From: an uncultured Verrucomicrobia subdivision 3 bacterium | GTDB taxonomy: Bacteria > Verrucomicrobiota > Verrucomicrobiia > Limisphaerales > UBA11358 | Assembly: GCA_903895255.1 (NCBI GenBank) | Contig: CAITTG010000109.1 | Coordinates: 1-64,000, forward strand | Reading direction: 5' to 3' | Length of the DNA: 64,000 nt | Shown: positions 6,643-17,558 of the stretch, in pieces | Position numbering within the stretch: position 1 is the stretch's first letter | Layout: each line of letters starts with the position of its first letter | Translations under genes and position numbers: made by a program | The notes under the pieces: model-generated | What the model saw: the letters and a program-made list of their open reading frames with translations, nothing else | The model's database searches: none | Told to the model about the DNA's origin: nothing

Positions 6643-7467
6643 GTGAACTGGTTTACCGACCGTCATTTCTTCCTGCTCGCCGTGCTGGTGTACGGTTTGA
6701 GCACGGCCTATTCGGTGTCCTTGTGGCGCAGCGGCTTTCGCAAGGACAACCGCGTGAATTACCTGCTCTTGCTGGCGGGCTTCTGCCTGCACATTACGGC
6801 CATGGGCCTGCGCGGATTCAGCTTGCGGCATTGTCCGGTCAACAACCTTTTTGAAGCCACCATGTTCGTGGGCTGGACCATTGTCACCGCCTACCTCGTG
6901 CTGGGCCTGGTCGCCAAATTGCGGTTCCTCGGCGTGTTTGTCTCCCCGCTGCTGTTCTTTCTCGGTGTCTTCGCCCTCATGCCCGCCTTGGACCCGCCGC
7001 ACGGACCCAAGCCGGAGTTCACCGGCGCGGGCGTGAGCCTCCATGCGGCACTGATCCTGCAGGCCTATGGTGCCTTTGGTCTCGGTGCCATTGCCGGGAT
7101 GATGTATCTCTCGCAGGAGCACAACCTGAAATTCCACAAACTGAAGGCCGTCTTCTCCATGTTCCCGCCCATTCAAAAGCTCGAACTTATCAGTGCGCGC
7201 CTGCTTCGCAACGGCTTCATCCTCCTGACCATCGGCTTGGCCATCGGCGCGGCGGTGCTCGGGCAGCACCAGGAGGGCTATTTTAGCGATATCAAAGTGA
7301 TTTGGTCGCTGCTGGTGTGGGCCATTTATCTGGTCCTGCTCCTGATGCGCTATAAATTCGCCCAGGGTGGTCGTCGCTTCGCCTGGGGCGCCGTCGCCGC
7401 CTTTGCCTTTGTGCTGCTGACCTTCTGGGGCACGAATCTGCTGTCCCCCTTGCACCATCATCCATGA
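6643..7467 (+). CDS. HemX/CcsA-like membrane protein
   Basis: About 274 residues with eight or more predicted membrane segments. It belongs to the cytochrome c assembly (CcsA/YpjD/HemX) superfamily. LRGFSLRHCPVNNLFEATMF near residue 55 and conserved histidines (GVSLHAALIL) fit haem-handling members. Position before hemA is typical of HemX, which affects glutamyl-tRNA reductase levels in other bacteria. The frame is open from TTG 6601, but GTG 6643 gives a better membrane-protein N-terminus; neither has a good ribosome-binding site. The stop overlaps the hemA ATG (ATGA), so translation is coupled. Confidence 0.75.
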   Translation: MNWFTDRHFFLLAVLVYGLSTAYSVSLWRSGFRKDNRVNYLLLLAGFCLHITAMGLRGFSLRHCPVNNLFEATMFVGWTIVTAYLVLGLVAKLRFLGVFVSPLLFFLGVFALMPALDPPHGPKPEFTGAGVSLHAALILQAYGAFGLGAIAGMMYLSQEHNLKFHKLKAVFSMFPPIQKLELISARLLRNGFILLTIGLAIGAAVLGQHQEGYFSDIKVIWSLLVWAIYLVLLLMRYKFAQGGRRFAWGAVAAFAFVLLTFWGTNLLSPLHHHP

Positions 7468-8486
7468 GTGTCGTTGTTATTGGTTTGAGCCACCGCTCGT
7501 GCCCGGTGGCGGTGCGCGAGCGTTTTGCCTTTGCGGAGGGAAAAATTCCCGCCGCCCTCGAGTCCCTGCGCGGGGCGGGCATTGCCGAGGAGGCGGTGAT
7601 TTTGTCCACTTGCAATCGCGTGGAAATCTACGTCGCCACCCCGCTCGACCCCGCTGCGGCCTTTCCCGCCCTGAAACAATTCCTCGTTGAGTTCCATGCC
7701 TTCGATGGCGAGTTGAACGAGGAGATATATGCCATCGCCGAGCCGCTCAGTCTGCACCACCTCTTCAAGGTTGCCGGCGGGCTGGACTCCATGGTGCTGG
7801 GCGAGACCGAAATCCTTGGCCAGCTCAAGAAGGCCTACGACCTCGCCCTGCAGCACCGCCACACCGGCGCCCGTCTGAACAAGGCCTTCCAGCGGGCCTT
7901 CTACACCGCCAAGCACATTCGCACCGAGACGAACATCCAGCGCGGCAGCATCTCCATCGCCTCGGTCGCCGTGGAACTGGCGGAGAAAATTTTCAGCTCA
8001 TTGAACGAGCACGAGGTTCTGGTGATCGGGGCAGGGGACACGAGCGAAAAAACCGCCCGCGCCCTCATGTCCCGCGGCGCGCGGGGCGTGGTGTTCGCCA
8101 ACCGCTCGCCGGAGCGCGCGCAGATTCTCGCTGCGGACATCGGCGGTCGCGCCGTGCCGTTCGAAGACTGGCCCGCGCAGTTCCAGCACGTGGACATTGC
8201 CATCAGCAGCACCTCTGCGCCGGACTACATCCTGAACCGCGCCCGGCTCGAACCCCTCATGAAGCAGCGCCGGCACCGTCCCCTGCTGCTCATCGACATC
8301 GCCGTCCCCCGCGACATCGACCCCGAGGTCAATTATGTTGAGAACGTCTACCTCTACAACGTGGATGACCTGCAAACCATCGCCAACGATTACCTGAAAT
8401 CGCGCCAGGATGAAATCGCCCGCTGCGAGCAAATCATCGCGGAGAAGGTGCAGCCGCTGCTGACCCCGCAAAAATTGCGCGGCTAA
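7464..8486 (+). CDS. hemA: Glutamyl-tRNA reductase (short form)
   Basis: Reduces glutamyl-tRNA(Glu) to glutamate 1-semialdehyde, the first step of C5 tetrapyrrole synthesis. The catalytic Cys is C50 in LSTCNRVEIY. The substrate-domain block HHLFKVAGGLDSMVLGETEILGQ and the NADPH-domain VIGAGDTSEKTARAL follow. It has 340 residues against about 420 in E. coli. The sequence stops after the first part of the spinal helix, so most of the C-terminal dimerisation domain is absent. No frameshift is seen at the end. It is coupled to hemX upstream and lies 68 bp from the chosen hemC start. Confidence 0.93.
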   Translation: MSVVVIGLSHRSCPVAVRERFAFAEGKIPAALESLRGAGIAEEAVILSTCNRVEIYVATPLDPAAAFPALKQFLVEFHAFDGELNEEIYAIAEPLSLHHLFKVAGGLDSMVLGETEILGQLKKAYDLALQHRHTGARLNKAFQRAFYTAKHIRTETNIQRGSISIASVAVELAEKIFSSLNEHEVLVIGAGDTSEKTARALMSRGARGVVFANRSPERAQILAADIGGRAVPFEDWPAQFQHVDIAISSTSAPDYILNRARLEPLMKQRRHRPLLLIDIAVPRDIDPEVNYVENVYLYNVDDLQTIANDYLKSRQDEIARCEQIIAEKVQPLLTPQKLRG

Positions 8487-8554
8487 AGCCAAAATCTGCC
8501 CGTCTTGTTTCCTTTTCATCCGGTCGCAATTGTGGCATTCCTGTGCCTGACATT

Positions 8555-9577
8555 ATGGCACCTCAACGTCCCATCATCATCTGCTCCCGGGGGAGCGCCT
8601 TGGCCCTGGCGCAGTCCAACATGATTCTGGCCGCCTGCCGCAAGGCCTTTCCGCGCCGGCAATTCGAGCTCAAAATCATCCGCACCACGGGTGATAAATT
8701 GCAAAAAGCCTCCATGGCCAAGACCGACCCATCATTGCCCAAGGGATTGTTCACTAAGGAATTGGAGGTGGCATTGCTCAAAGGCCAGGCCGACCTCGCT
8801 GTCCATAGTCTCAAGGATTTGCCCACCGAACTGCCCGCCGGCCTCATCCTGGCGGCCACCCCCCCACGCGAAGATGTGCGTGATGTGTTGATTTACCGTG
8901 CCGTTGCCGTCAAAGCCAAAAACAATGGCACCGTCGCCAAGACCAAGACCAAGGCCAAGACCAAACCGCTGCGCGGCTTTGCCCCGCACCTGATGCTGGC
9001 TGATTTTCCCAACCGGGCCGTCATCGCGACCAGCAGCACCCGCCGCAAGGAACAACTCCTCGAATTGCGTCCCGACCTCCGGATCGTTGAAATTCGCGGC
9101 AATTTGCCCACCCGCCTGCAAAAAATCGCGCAGAATGGCAAACTCGACGCCACCGTCCTCGCCCTGGCCGGCATGACGCGCTTGAAGTACAACATTTTGC
9201 CGGACGGAACTTTGACCGGCGAAGCCGTGCCGCCCGGATTGCTTGCCACCGTGCTCAAGGTCGAGGAAATGCTGCCCTGCGTGGGGCAGGGGGCCATCGG
9301 GATTGAAATCCGCCACGACGACCCGCGCATCGCCGAAATCTGCGAGGGTTTGAATCATCTGCCTACCTTTCACTGCGTCACGGCCGAGCGCGCGTTTCTC
9401 CGCGGCATGGGTGGCGGCTGCCAGAGTCCCGTGGCGGCCTATGCGGAAATCAAGAAGCGCAAGCTGTCCATCCGCGCGGTCTCGTATCAGAGCGAGGAGC
9501 CGAAATATGGCATGGGTGAGGCAAAACTCTCCCAAGCCGTTGACCTTGGCCGTGCCTTGGCGGAACAATTGAAGTAA
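8555..9577 (+). CDS. hemC: Hydroxymethylbilane synthase (porphobilinogen deaminase)
   Basis: Polymerises four porphobilinogen units to hydroxymethylbilane; cytoplasmic. It carries SRGSALALAQ, the substrate-binding ATSSTRRKEQ and EIRGNLPTRLQK. The dipyrromethane cofactor Cys is C289 in GGGCQSPVAAY. An insertion at about residues 119-140, made of Lys/Ala/Thr and encoded by near-tandem hexamers, separates domain blocks and explains the extra length (340 residues against about 310). The ATG at 8555 is preferred over GTG 8543; neither has a clear ribosome-binding site. Confidence 0.95.
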   Translation: MAPQRPIIICSRGSALALAQSNMILAACRKAFPRRQFELKIIRTTGDKLQKASMAKTDPSLPKGLFTKELEVALLKGQADLAVHSLKDLPTELPAGLILAATPPREDVRDVLIYRAVAVKAKNNGTVAKTKTKAKTKPLRGFAPHLMLADFPNRAVIATSSTRRKEQLLELRPDLRIVEIRGNLPTRLQKIAQNGKLDATVLALAGMTRLKYNILPDGTLTGEAVPPGLLATVLKVEEMLPCVGQGAIGIEIRHDDPRIAEICEGLNHLPTFHCVTAERAFLRGMGGGCQSPVAAYAEIKKRKLSIRAVSYQSEEPKYGMGEAKLSQAVDLGRALAEQLK

Positions 9578-9680
9578 ATCTGCCAGCGTCATCGCTTCGA
9601 GGACCGTATTTCCCAGCCTCCTAGCCGCTTAAACTCTGCCTTTCCGCCGTTCCTGATTTAACGCATTCCCATTAGGACAC

Positions 9681-9715
9681 AAAAAAAACGGCGCGAATGC
9701 GGGCATTCGCGCCGT
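9681..9715 (-). terminator. Terminator of glnA (minus strand)
   Basis: On the minus strand ACGGCGCGAATGC / GCATTCGCGCCGT forms a 12-13 bp stem followed by eight T (plus-strand A at 9681-9688). Confidence 0.92.
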
Positions 9716-9744
9716 CCCCAGTTCCTCCACTGGTCCGTAATAAG

Positions 9745-10788
<1,044 letters not shown>

Positions 10789-11064
10789 GGATATTAGTAT
10801 TGAATGTTAATTGTTAGCTACTGCTCTATTGGTTATAGCATATTCAATGCCGACTTGGGAGGATTGCCTATGCTGGAAGTTCAAGATAAAGGGATGGGCG
10901 TCACTGGCAAGCGATTTTGTAATTTTTGGAAAAATGTTAAATTTAATTAAAATTCAGGAATTACCGCCTAATGCTGCATTTTTTTGCGCGGACTGCCTGA
11001 ATTTGCCCACTTCGCGGCTGGGCAAATTGAGGCAGTGTAAAATGGCGATCCACTGCCGGCCGGT

Positions 11065-12645
11065 TCAATCCGGCTCGCGGAGGAGGCGGCCCTCGGCGTA
11101 ATCCAGGTCTTTTTGAATGCGGCGGAGCACGTGGTCATTGATGACGCGCTCGTTGCGGAGTTGGATGATGGCCCGGCGTTCGATCACCAGCGCCTCGGCC
11201 AGCAAGTTTTGATAGGCATCGGTGTGCAGGTGGGCCGGCCGGTCATCCGGCTCCGCCTGGCAGACTTGCAATTGCCGGATGCGGTCTTCGTACTCACCCC
11301 GCAACCGTTCCACGGCCGCCGGTTCCGCCGTGCCGGCGAGTTCATTCAAGCGCGTCAGCGCGGCGTGATTGGCCTGTAACCGCGCATGGCGCTCCTCATT
11401 TTCGTGGACGTGGTCGTGTCCCACGCCCAGCCAGCGAATCAAGGGCGGCAGGCTCAGCCCTTGCAACACCAGGGTGGCCAAAATGACACTAAACGTCAGA
11501 AACAGGATCAGATCCCGGCCAGGAAATGGCGAGCCATTTGGCAGCGTCAACGGCAGGGCCAGGGCCGCCGCCAGGGAAACCACCCCGCGCATGCCGGTCC
11601 ATGCCACAATGGCCACCGAACGCCAGTTGGGATAGGGATCCTTCCGGCGAATGTGCGGGAACAGCACGCGCGGCAGGTAGGTGGCCGGAAACACCCAGAG
11701 GATGCGCGCCACAATCACCGCCCCGCAAACCACCACGGCATCACCCAGCAACACCAGCCGGGACTGGCCCGCCAGCCGGTCCATGACCTCCGGCAGTTGC
11801 AGGCCAATCAAAATGAAAACCAGGCCGTTTAACAAAAACACCAGGGTTTCCCAAAACGGCCCCACGTGCAGCCGGGTCCGCGCACTCACGATCTCCGGGG
11901 CGCGCCAGCCAATGTACATGCCCGCGCTGACCACGGCCAGCACCCCGGACAGCCCCAGGCGGTCCGCCGGCAAATAGGCCGCAAACGGGGTGAGCAGGCT
12001 CAGGGTGGTTTGCACGGGGGGATCATCCAGCCGGGATTGCACCTGCACGGCCAGCCAGCCGATGCCCAGCCCGAAGAGTATACCCCCGCCGCCGGCCAGC
12101 ACAAACTCCCCGCCGGCATGCAGCAGGGAAAAACTCCCGGTGGCCACTGCGGCGATGGCAAAGCGCAGCGCCACCAGCGCGGTGGCGTCATTCACCAGGC
12201 TCTCCCCATCCAGCACCGTTACAATGCGCCGGGGCACATGGAGGCGTTCGGTGATGGCAGTGGCCGCCACGGCGTCCGAGGGCGAAACAATCGATCCCAA
12301 CACAAAGCCCGCCGCCAGGGGCATGCCGGTGAGCCAGTGCGCCAGCCAGCCGACCAGGAGGGTGGTGAACAGCACCAGACCAAAGGCCAGCAGGGTGATG
12401 GGCCGGAGATTGGCCCGGAAATCCCGCCACGAGGTGAAGAGCGCGGCTGGGTACAGCAGCGGTGGCAGAAAAAAGAGAAACACCAGCTCGGGGTCCAGTT
12501 TTACTTCGGGCAGGCCGGGAACGAGGGCGAACGCTAGGCCGCCGAGCACCAGCAGAATGGGGTACGGCAATTCCAGTTTGCGGGCCAGCAACGCCAGTCC
12601 CGCAATCGCCACCAGCAACACCAGCACGGTTTCGACCACCACCAT
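11065..12645 (-). CDS. Na+/H+ antiporter, CPA1/NhaP family
   Basis: About 526 residues: roughly twelve hydrophobic segments to about residue 410, then a hydrophilic, helical C-terminal domain of about 115 residues. Ion-binding motifs of CPA1 exchangers are visible: SPSDAVAATAI, DGESLVNDATALV and, later, GMRGVVSLAAALALP. It likely exchanges Na+ or K+ for H+ across the inner membrane; the ion preference cannot be read. ATG 12645 (MVVVETVL) is preferred over the in-frame ATG at 12663. It is divergent from pntA. Confidence 0.9.
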   Translation of the reverse strand: MVVVETVLVLLVAIAGLALLARKLELPYPILLVLGGLAFALVPGLPEVKLDPELVFLFFLPPLLYPAALFTSWRDFRANLRPITLLAFGLVLFTTLLVGWLAHWLTGMPLAAGFVLGSIVSPSDAVAATAITERLHVPRRIVTVLDGESLVNDATALVALRFAIAAVATGSFSLLHAGGEFVLAGGGGILFGLGIGWLAVQVQSRLDDPPVQTTLSLLTPFAAYLPADRLGLSGVLAVVSAGMYIGWRAPEIVSARTRLHVGPFWETLVFLLNGLVFILIGLQLPEVMDRLAGQSRLVLLGDAVVVCGAVIVARILWVFPATYLPRVLFPHIRRKDPYPNWRSVAIVAWTGMRGVVSLAAALALPLTLPNGSPFPGRDLILFLTFSVILATLVLQGLSLPPLIRWLGVGHDHVHENEERHARLQANHAALTRLNELAGTAEPAAVERLRGEYEDRIRQLQVCQAEPDDRPAHLHTDAYQNLLAEALVIERRAIIQLRNERVINDHVLRRIQKDLDYAEGRLLREPD

Positions 12646-12972
12646 TTGCCGGAAGCATGGCAAAGGAGGGGGAGTTTGGGAAGCTCTCAGCGAAAAGGGA
12701 GGTGGGATGAATTAGGAAGTCCGGAGATCAGTAAAGCAAAAAGGATGGCCTCGGATTGGCCGCCAGACTAACAGGTCTCCAATCCAAAACTGAATTCCCC
12801 CCCCCTGATTTTTTTCCATTTTCGCACCAACCTAATGGTGTCCCTCATCCCGGTCGGCCTGGCACCCATGCTGGCTTGCTTCGTTGCATAAGCCAAAATT
12901 TGTTTTGGAATTGCCAAGATAAGCGGTTCTCAACATGGCGGGGGGTGTTAGTGTGCCTCCAGTTACACAGCC
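12646..12972. other. Divergent intergenic region between the antiporter gene and pntA
   Basis: 327 bp without a gene. It must contain both promoters. A hairpin GGATTGG (12753-12759) / CCAATCC (12779-12785) with inner AGAC/GTCT has no T-run. A C-run and a T-run occur at about 12798-12815. I could not assign convincing -35/-10 boxes. Confidence 0.5.
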
Positions 12973-14106
<1,134 letters not shown>

Positions 14107-14112
14107 TCTTTT

Positions 14113-14400
14113 ATGGAATCCAACATCCCCTACATCATCTTTATTTTTGTCCTCGCCATCTTCGTGGGCATCGAGGTCATCTCCAAGGTGCCCTCCATGC
14201 TGCACACGCCGCTGATGTCCGGCACGAACGCGATTCACGGCATCATCCTTTTCGGCGGCATTTTGGTGCTCGCCGACGCGGCCACGCCGCTGGCCCAGAT
14301 TCTGGGATTTGTCGCGGTGGTCTTTGGCTCCGCCAATGTGTTTGGCGGATTCATGGTCACCGACCGCATGCTGCAAATGTTTAAGAAAAAGAAAAAATGA
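14113..14400 (+). CDS. NAD(P) transhydrogenase subunit alpha, part 2 (membrane)
   Basis: A 95-residue membrane protein with about three hydrophobic helices and a poly-Lys end. It corresponds to the C-terminal membrane part of PntA (PntAB/PntA2): it has VPSMLHTPLMSGTNAIHGII, a conserved loop-helix block, and GSANVFGGFMVTDRML. The stop overlaps the pntB ATG by 4 bp, giving translational coupling and balanced subunit synthesis. Confidence 0.95.
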   Translation: MESNIPYIIFIFVLAIFVGIEVISKVPSMLHTPLMSGTNAIHGIILFGGILVLADAATPLAQILGFVAVVFGSANVFGGFMVTDRMLQMFKKKKK

Positions 14401-15806
14401 GCTCGACTATCGCCTACATTATTATCGGGATTTCGGTTCTATTCATCCTCGGCATCAAGCTGCTGGCCTCGCCCAAGACGGCGCGCCTCGGCAACCTGGT
14501 GGCGGCGGCCGGCATGTTCATCGCGCTGGTGTCGCTGCACCAGCCGAACGGGGACTATGTCTGGGGGCAGGGCTGGTCGTTTAATTACACGCTGATTGTC
14601 ATTGGCACCATTATCGGCCTGGTGATCGGGGCCGTTGGCGCGTACTCGGTGAAGATGACCTCCATGCCGCAAATGGTGGCGCTCTTCAACGGCCTGGGCG
14701 GCGGCGCGGCGGCGCTGGTGGCCACCCTGGAGTTCCTGCATGGCAACAACATTACCGCGTTCATTGCCGGGTCCATGCTCTTCGCCACGCTGATTGGCTC
14801 GCTCTCCTTCTCCGGCAGTATTATTGCCTATCTCAAACTGGAGGGCAAATTTGAGAAGCCCATGACCTTTCCCGGCCAGAACCTGCTCAATGGCCTCATC
14901 CTGGTGGTTATTCTCGGCTTGTGTGGCTGGCTGACCTTTAATGTCTCCGGCGGCAACACCACCACGGCGTTTATCGTCATGTTCGTCCTCGCCGTGTTCT
15001 TCGGCGTGGCAATGGTGATGCCGATTGGCGGCGCGGACATGCCGGTGGTGATTTCCCTGCTGAACTCCTTCACCGGGCTGGCCGTCGCGGCCGATGGTTT
15101 TGCCATCAACAACCTGGCGATGGTCGTGGCCGGCACCCTGGTGGGTTCCTCCGGCACGCTCCTGACCCTGCTCATGTGCAGTGCCATGAACCGGCCCGTA
15201 AGCAACGTGCTCTTTGGGGCGTTTGGGGCCGGCGCAACCGGTGCCGGTGGCGCGGCAGGCGACCTGGCGGGCAAGACCGTCAAGCCCATCCAAGCCGACG
15301 AAGTGGCCGTGTTGCTGGCTTATGCGCAACAGGTCGTGATCGTGCCCGGCTACGGCATGGCGGTGGCGCAAGCGCAGCATCAAGTGCGCGAACTTTCGGA
15401 TGAACTCGGCAAGCGCGGCGTGGAAGTGCGTTTTGCGATTCACCCTGTGGCCGGCCGCATGCCGGGTCATATGAACGTGCTGCTGGCCGAGGCGAATGTG
15501 CCCTACGATCAGTTGTGCGAAATGGAAGCCATCAACCCGACCATGGACCGCGTTGACGTGTGCCTGGTCATCGGCGCGAACGATGTCGTGAACCCCGCTG
15601 CCCGCGAGGACAAAAGCAGCCCCATCTATGGGATGCCCATCATTGACGCTGACCACGCCAAGACAGTGATCGTGATGAAGCGCTCCATGGCCGCCGGCTT
15701 TGCCGGCATCGAGAACCTGTTATTCTACAAGGACAACACGCGCATGCTCTTCGGCGATGCCAAAGCCTCGTTGAACGCGCTGGTTGCCCAGGTCAAAGCC
15801 AGTTAA
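14397..15806 (+). CDS. pntB: NAD(P) transhydrogenase subunit beta
   Basis: 469 residues. The first about 270 form the membrane domain II (eight or nine helices, with MPQMVALFNGLGGGAAALVA). The last about 190 form the NADP(H)-binding domain III with VPGYGMAVAQAQH, IHPVAGRMPGHMNVLLAEA and GANDVVNPAA. Together with the two preceding genes it makes a complete enzyme in the inner membrane. It is followed 21 bp later by a small cyclic-nucleotide-type domain gene on the same transcript. Confidence 0.96.
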   Translation: MSSTIAYIIIGISVLFILGIKLLASPKTARLGNLVAAAGMFIALVSLHQPNGDYVWGQGWSFNYTLIVIGTIIGLVIGAVGAYSVKMTSMPQMVALFNGLGGGAAALVATLEFLHGNNITAFIAGSMLFATLIGSLSFSGSIIAYLKLEGKFEKPMTFPGQNLLNGLILVVILGLCGWLTFNVSGGNTTTAFIVMFVLAVFFGVAMVMPIGGADMPVVISLLNSFTGLAVAADGFAINNLAMVVAGTLVGSSGTLLTLLMCSAMNRPVSNVLFGAFGAGATGAGGAAGDLAGKTVKPIQADEVAVLLAYAQQVVIVPGYGMAVAQAQHQVRELSDELGKRGVEVRFAIHPVAGRMPGHMNVLLAEANVPYDQLCEMEAINPTMDRVDVCLVIGANDVVNPAAREDKSSPIYGMPIIDADHAKTVIVMKRSMAAGFAGIENLLFYKDNTRMLFGDAKASLNALVAQVKAS

Positions 15807-15827
15807 ACCCCGGCGGTCGCCAAACCT

Positions 15828-16295
15828 ATGAAAACCCTAATTAGCACCCTGGCCGCGCAGCCCTTCCTGCGCGGGATGAGCGAGGCCCACCTCGCACTGC
15901 TGGCCGCCGACTCCCTGCCGGCGGAGTTTCAAGCGGGCGAGCGCATCCTGAATGAGGATGGACCGGCCAACCGCTTCTACCTCATCCTGGAAGGCCGGGT
16001 GGAAATTGAGTCGCCGTTGTTGGACACCGAGCCCCGGCATATCCAAACCCTGGGGGCGGGCGATTTGCTGGGCTGGTCCTGGCTCTTCCCGCCCTACTGC
16101 TGGCACTTTGACGCCCGCGCGGTCACGCCGGTGAAGGCCATTTGTTTCTACGGCAAACACGTGCGCGAAGTGTGCGAGGCCAATCATGACCTGGGCTACG
16201 AACTGATGAAGCGGGTGTCGGAAACACTGATTCAACGCCTGCAAGCCACCCGCCGCGAACTGGCGGAATGCCGGCATCCGGCGCACGGGAGTTGA
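15828..16295 (+). CDS. Stand-alone cyclic-nucleotide-type domain protein, paralogue 1
   Basis: 155 residues covering one CRP-like beta-roll and a C-terminal helix, but no helix-turn-helix, so it is not a DNA-binding CRP. The block GWSWLFPPYCWHFDARA lies at 82-98. In cAMP-binding members the second residue of this segment is usually Glu; here it is Trp, while the Arg (R97) is kept, so classic cAMP binding is doubtful. It is the last gene of the transhydrogenase operon, suggesting a role tied to redox or membrane-energy state. A close paralogue is at 50502-50963. Function unknown. Confidence 0.8.
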   Translation: MKTLISTLAAQPFLRGMSEAHLALLAADSLPAEFQAGERILNEDGPANRFYLILEGRVEIESPLLDTEPRHIQTLGAGDLLGWSWLFPPYCWHFDARAVTPVKAICFYGKHVREVCEANHDLGYELMKRVSETLIQRLQATRRELAECRHPAHGS

Positions 16296-16354
16296 GGCGC
16301 GCCGGGATGGAGAAAAGACTGTCCGCCGCCCGCCGGATGCGTTAGTGTGTCCCC

Positions 16355-16768
16355 ATGAGCGCGGACGTCCACTGGCAACAGCGCTTTCAAAATTTTGACC
16401 GGGCTTTCGTTTTGCTGAGCGAGGCGTTGGAACGAAAACCGGAGGCGCTCTCCATGCTGGAAAAGGAAGGGGTGGTTCAACGATTTGAATACACTTTTGA
16501 ACTGGCTTGGAAAACGCTCAAGGATTACCTCGAAGCCAGTGGATTGGTAATCACGCCGGTCACGCCCCGCCAGGTTATCAAGGAAGCCTTCGCCGCCAAA
16601 GTGCTCGCCGATGGCAATGTGTGGATCAAAATGTTGGATAACCGCAATCTCTTGAGCCATACTTATGACGGTTTGGTTTTTGAAGCGGCGGCCAAAGCCA
16701 TTGCTGAGAACTACCTGCCGGCCATCGCCAGCCTGCATGATTATCTCCAAAAAAATCGCACATTATGA
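16355..16768 (+). CDS. HI0074-type nucleotidyltransferase partner protein
   Basis: A 137-residue four-helix protein of the nucleotidyltransferase substrate-binding (HI0074) family. It has FVLLSEALE, VQRFEYTFELAWKTLKDYLE, the conserved PRQVIKEAF and DNRNLLSHTY motifs. The stop overlaps the next ATG by 4 bp, so it is coupled to the MNT-type nucleotidyltransferase. Such pairs (HI0074/HI0073) behave as toxin-antitoxin-like or modification modules in studied cases; the specific role here is not known. The ATG follows a TTAGTG box by 7 bp. Confidence 0.88.
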   Translation: MSADVHWQQRFQNFDRAFVLLSEALERKPEALSMLEKEGVVQRFEYTFELAWKTLKDYLEASGLVITPVTPRQVIKEAFAAKVLADGNVWIKMLDNRNLLSHTYDGLVFEAAAKAIAENYLPAIASLHDYLQKNRTL

Positions 16769-17067
16769 AAACCGCCGCGCTGGCCCCGGCTGAACTCAGC
16801 ATGTTATCTGGCGTGTTTCAACGGCATCCCGAAATCAAAGTCGTAAAACTCTTTGGCTCCCGCGCCAAAGGCACCAGCGCCCCCGGATCCGACATCGACC
16901 TGGCGCTTTGGGGGGAGGTGGACGCGTTGGGTGCGGAGGCCATTGCGGCGGAACTGGACGAATTGCCCACGCCCTACAAGTATGATGTGAAGGCATTTCG
17001 CCTGATTCAACTTCCGGCCTTGCGCGAGCACATTGAGCGGGTGGGCATCACGGTTTATCCGCAGTGA
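16765..17067 (+). CDS. MNT-type minimal nucleotidyltransferase
   Basis: A 100-residue nucleotidyltransferase domain. The catalytic signature is intact: GSRAKG at residues 31-36 followed by D43 and D45 (GSDIDLAL), with a third acidic position likely in KYDVKAF. It probably transfers a nucleotide to its partner or another substrate. The operon overlap with the HI0074-type gene supports a complex. In HEPN-MNT-type systems the nucleotidyltransferase is the antitoxin; whether that holds here is unproven. Confidence 0.88.
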   Translation: MKTAALAPAELSMLSGVFQRHPEIKVVKLFGSRAKGTSAPGSDIDLALWGEVDALGAEAIAAELDELPTPYKYDVKAFRLIQLPALREHIERVGITVYPQ

Positions 17068-17217
17068 CGGTTTAATCAGTTGCAATCACTAGCAGAGCAA
17101 TCCCAAACACAACCCGTATGAAAGTCAAATGGGCTTTCCGAGTGAATCTGTCGTTTCTTATCGGAGCAGCACGACCCTCAAGTCGGTTCGTTGATCTGCG
17201 GGTTCAAGGAGTTCAAA

Positions 17218-17520
17218 TCAGCATCCAAATTTCTCTCCAGCAAGCGTGCTCAAATGGTCACGGAACTCAATAAACGCATGGTTGCAGTTCGCTTGGGGAT
17301 GTCTCAGATACCAGTTACGCAAAGCGGGCCGCAGTTCAGGGGATAGTAAATGGTTGGTAATTTCCTGAAGTTTGCCATCCTGATTGCCATCAATCAGACG
17401 AAACCAACCATATGCGTCCATTAATGCAAAAACGGGTTTCTCCACTTCTGGCAAGCTTCCTATTTCGAGCCCCATAACGCGTTGGTAAAACTGCTCAAGT
17501 TCTGGATGCTGAAATTTCAT
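17218..17520 (-). CDS. Hypothetical 100-residue soluble protein
   Basis: I do not recognise this protein. It is soluble, moderately acidic and rich in aromatic residues, without a signal peptide or membrane helix. Segments FQHPELEQFYQRVMGLEIG and YGWFRLIDGNQDGKLQEI are notable; the latter (DGNQDGKLQE) resembles a single calcium-binding EF-hand loop, but this is weak. It is isolated, 38 bp upstream of the pabB stop on the same strand. More AT-rich than its neighbours. Confidence 0.55.
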   Translation of the reverse strand: MKFQHPELEQFYQRVMGLEIGSLPEVEKPVFALMDAYGWFRLIDGNQDGKLQEITNHLLSPELRPALRNWYLRHPQANCNHAFIEFRDHLSTLAGEKFGC

Positions 17521-17558
17521 TTGGAGTTCTTATTGGCCAAGGCAAACTCTGTTTTGAT

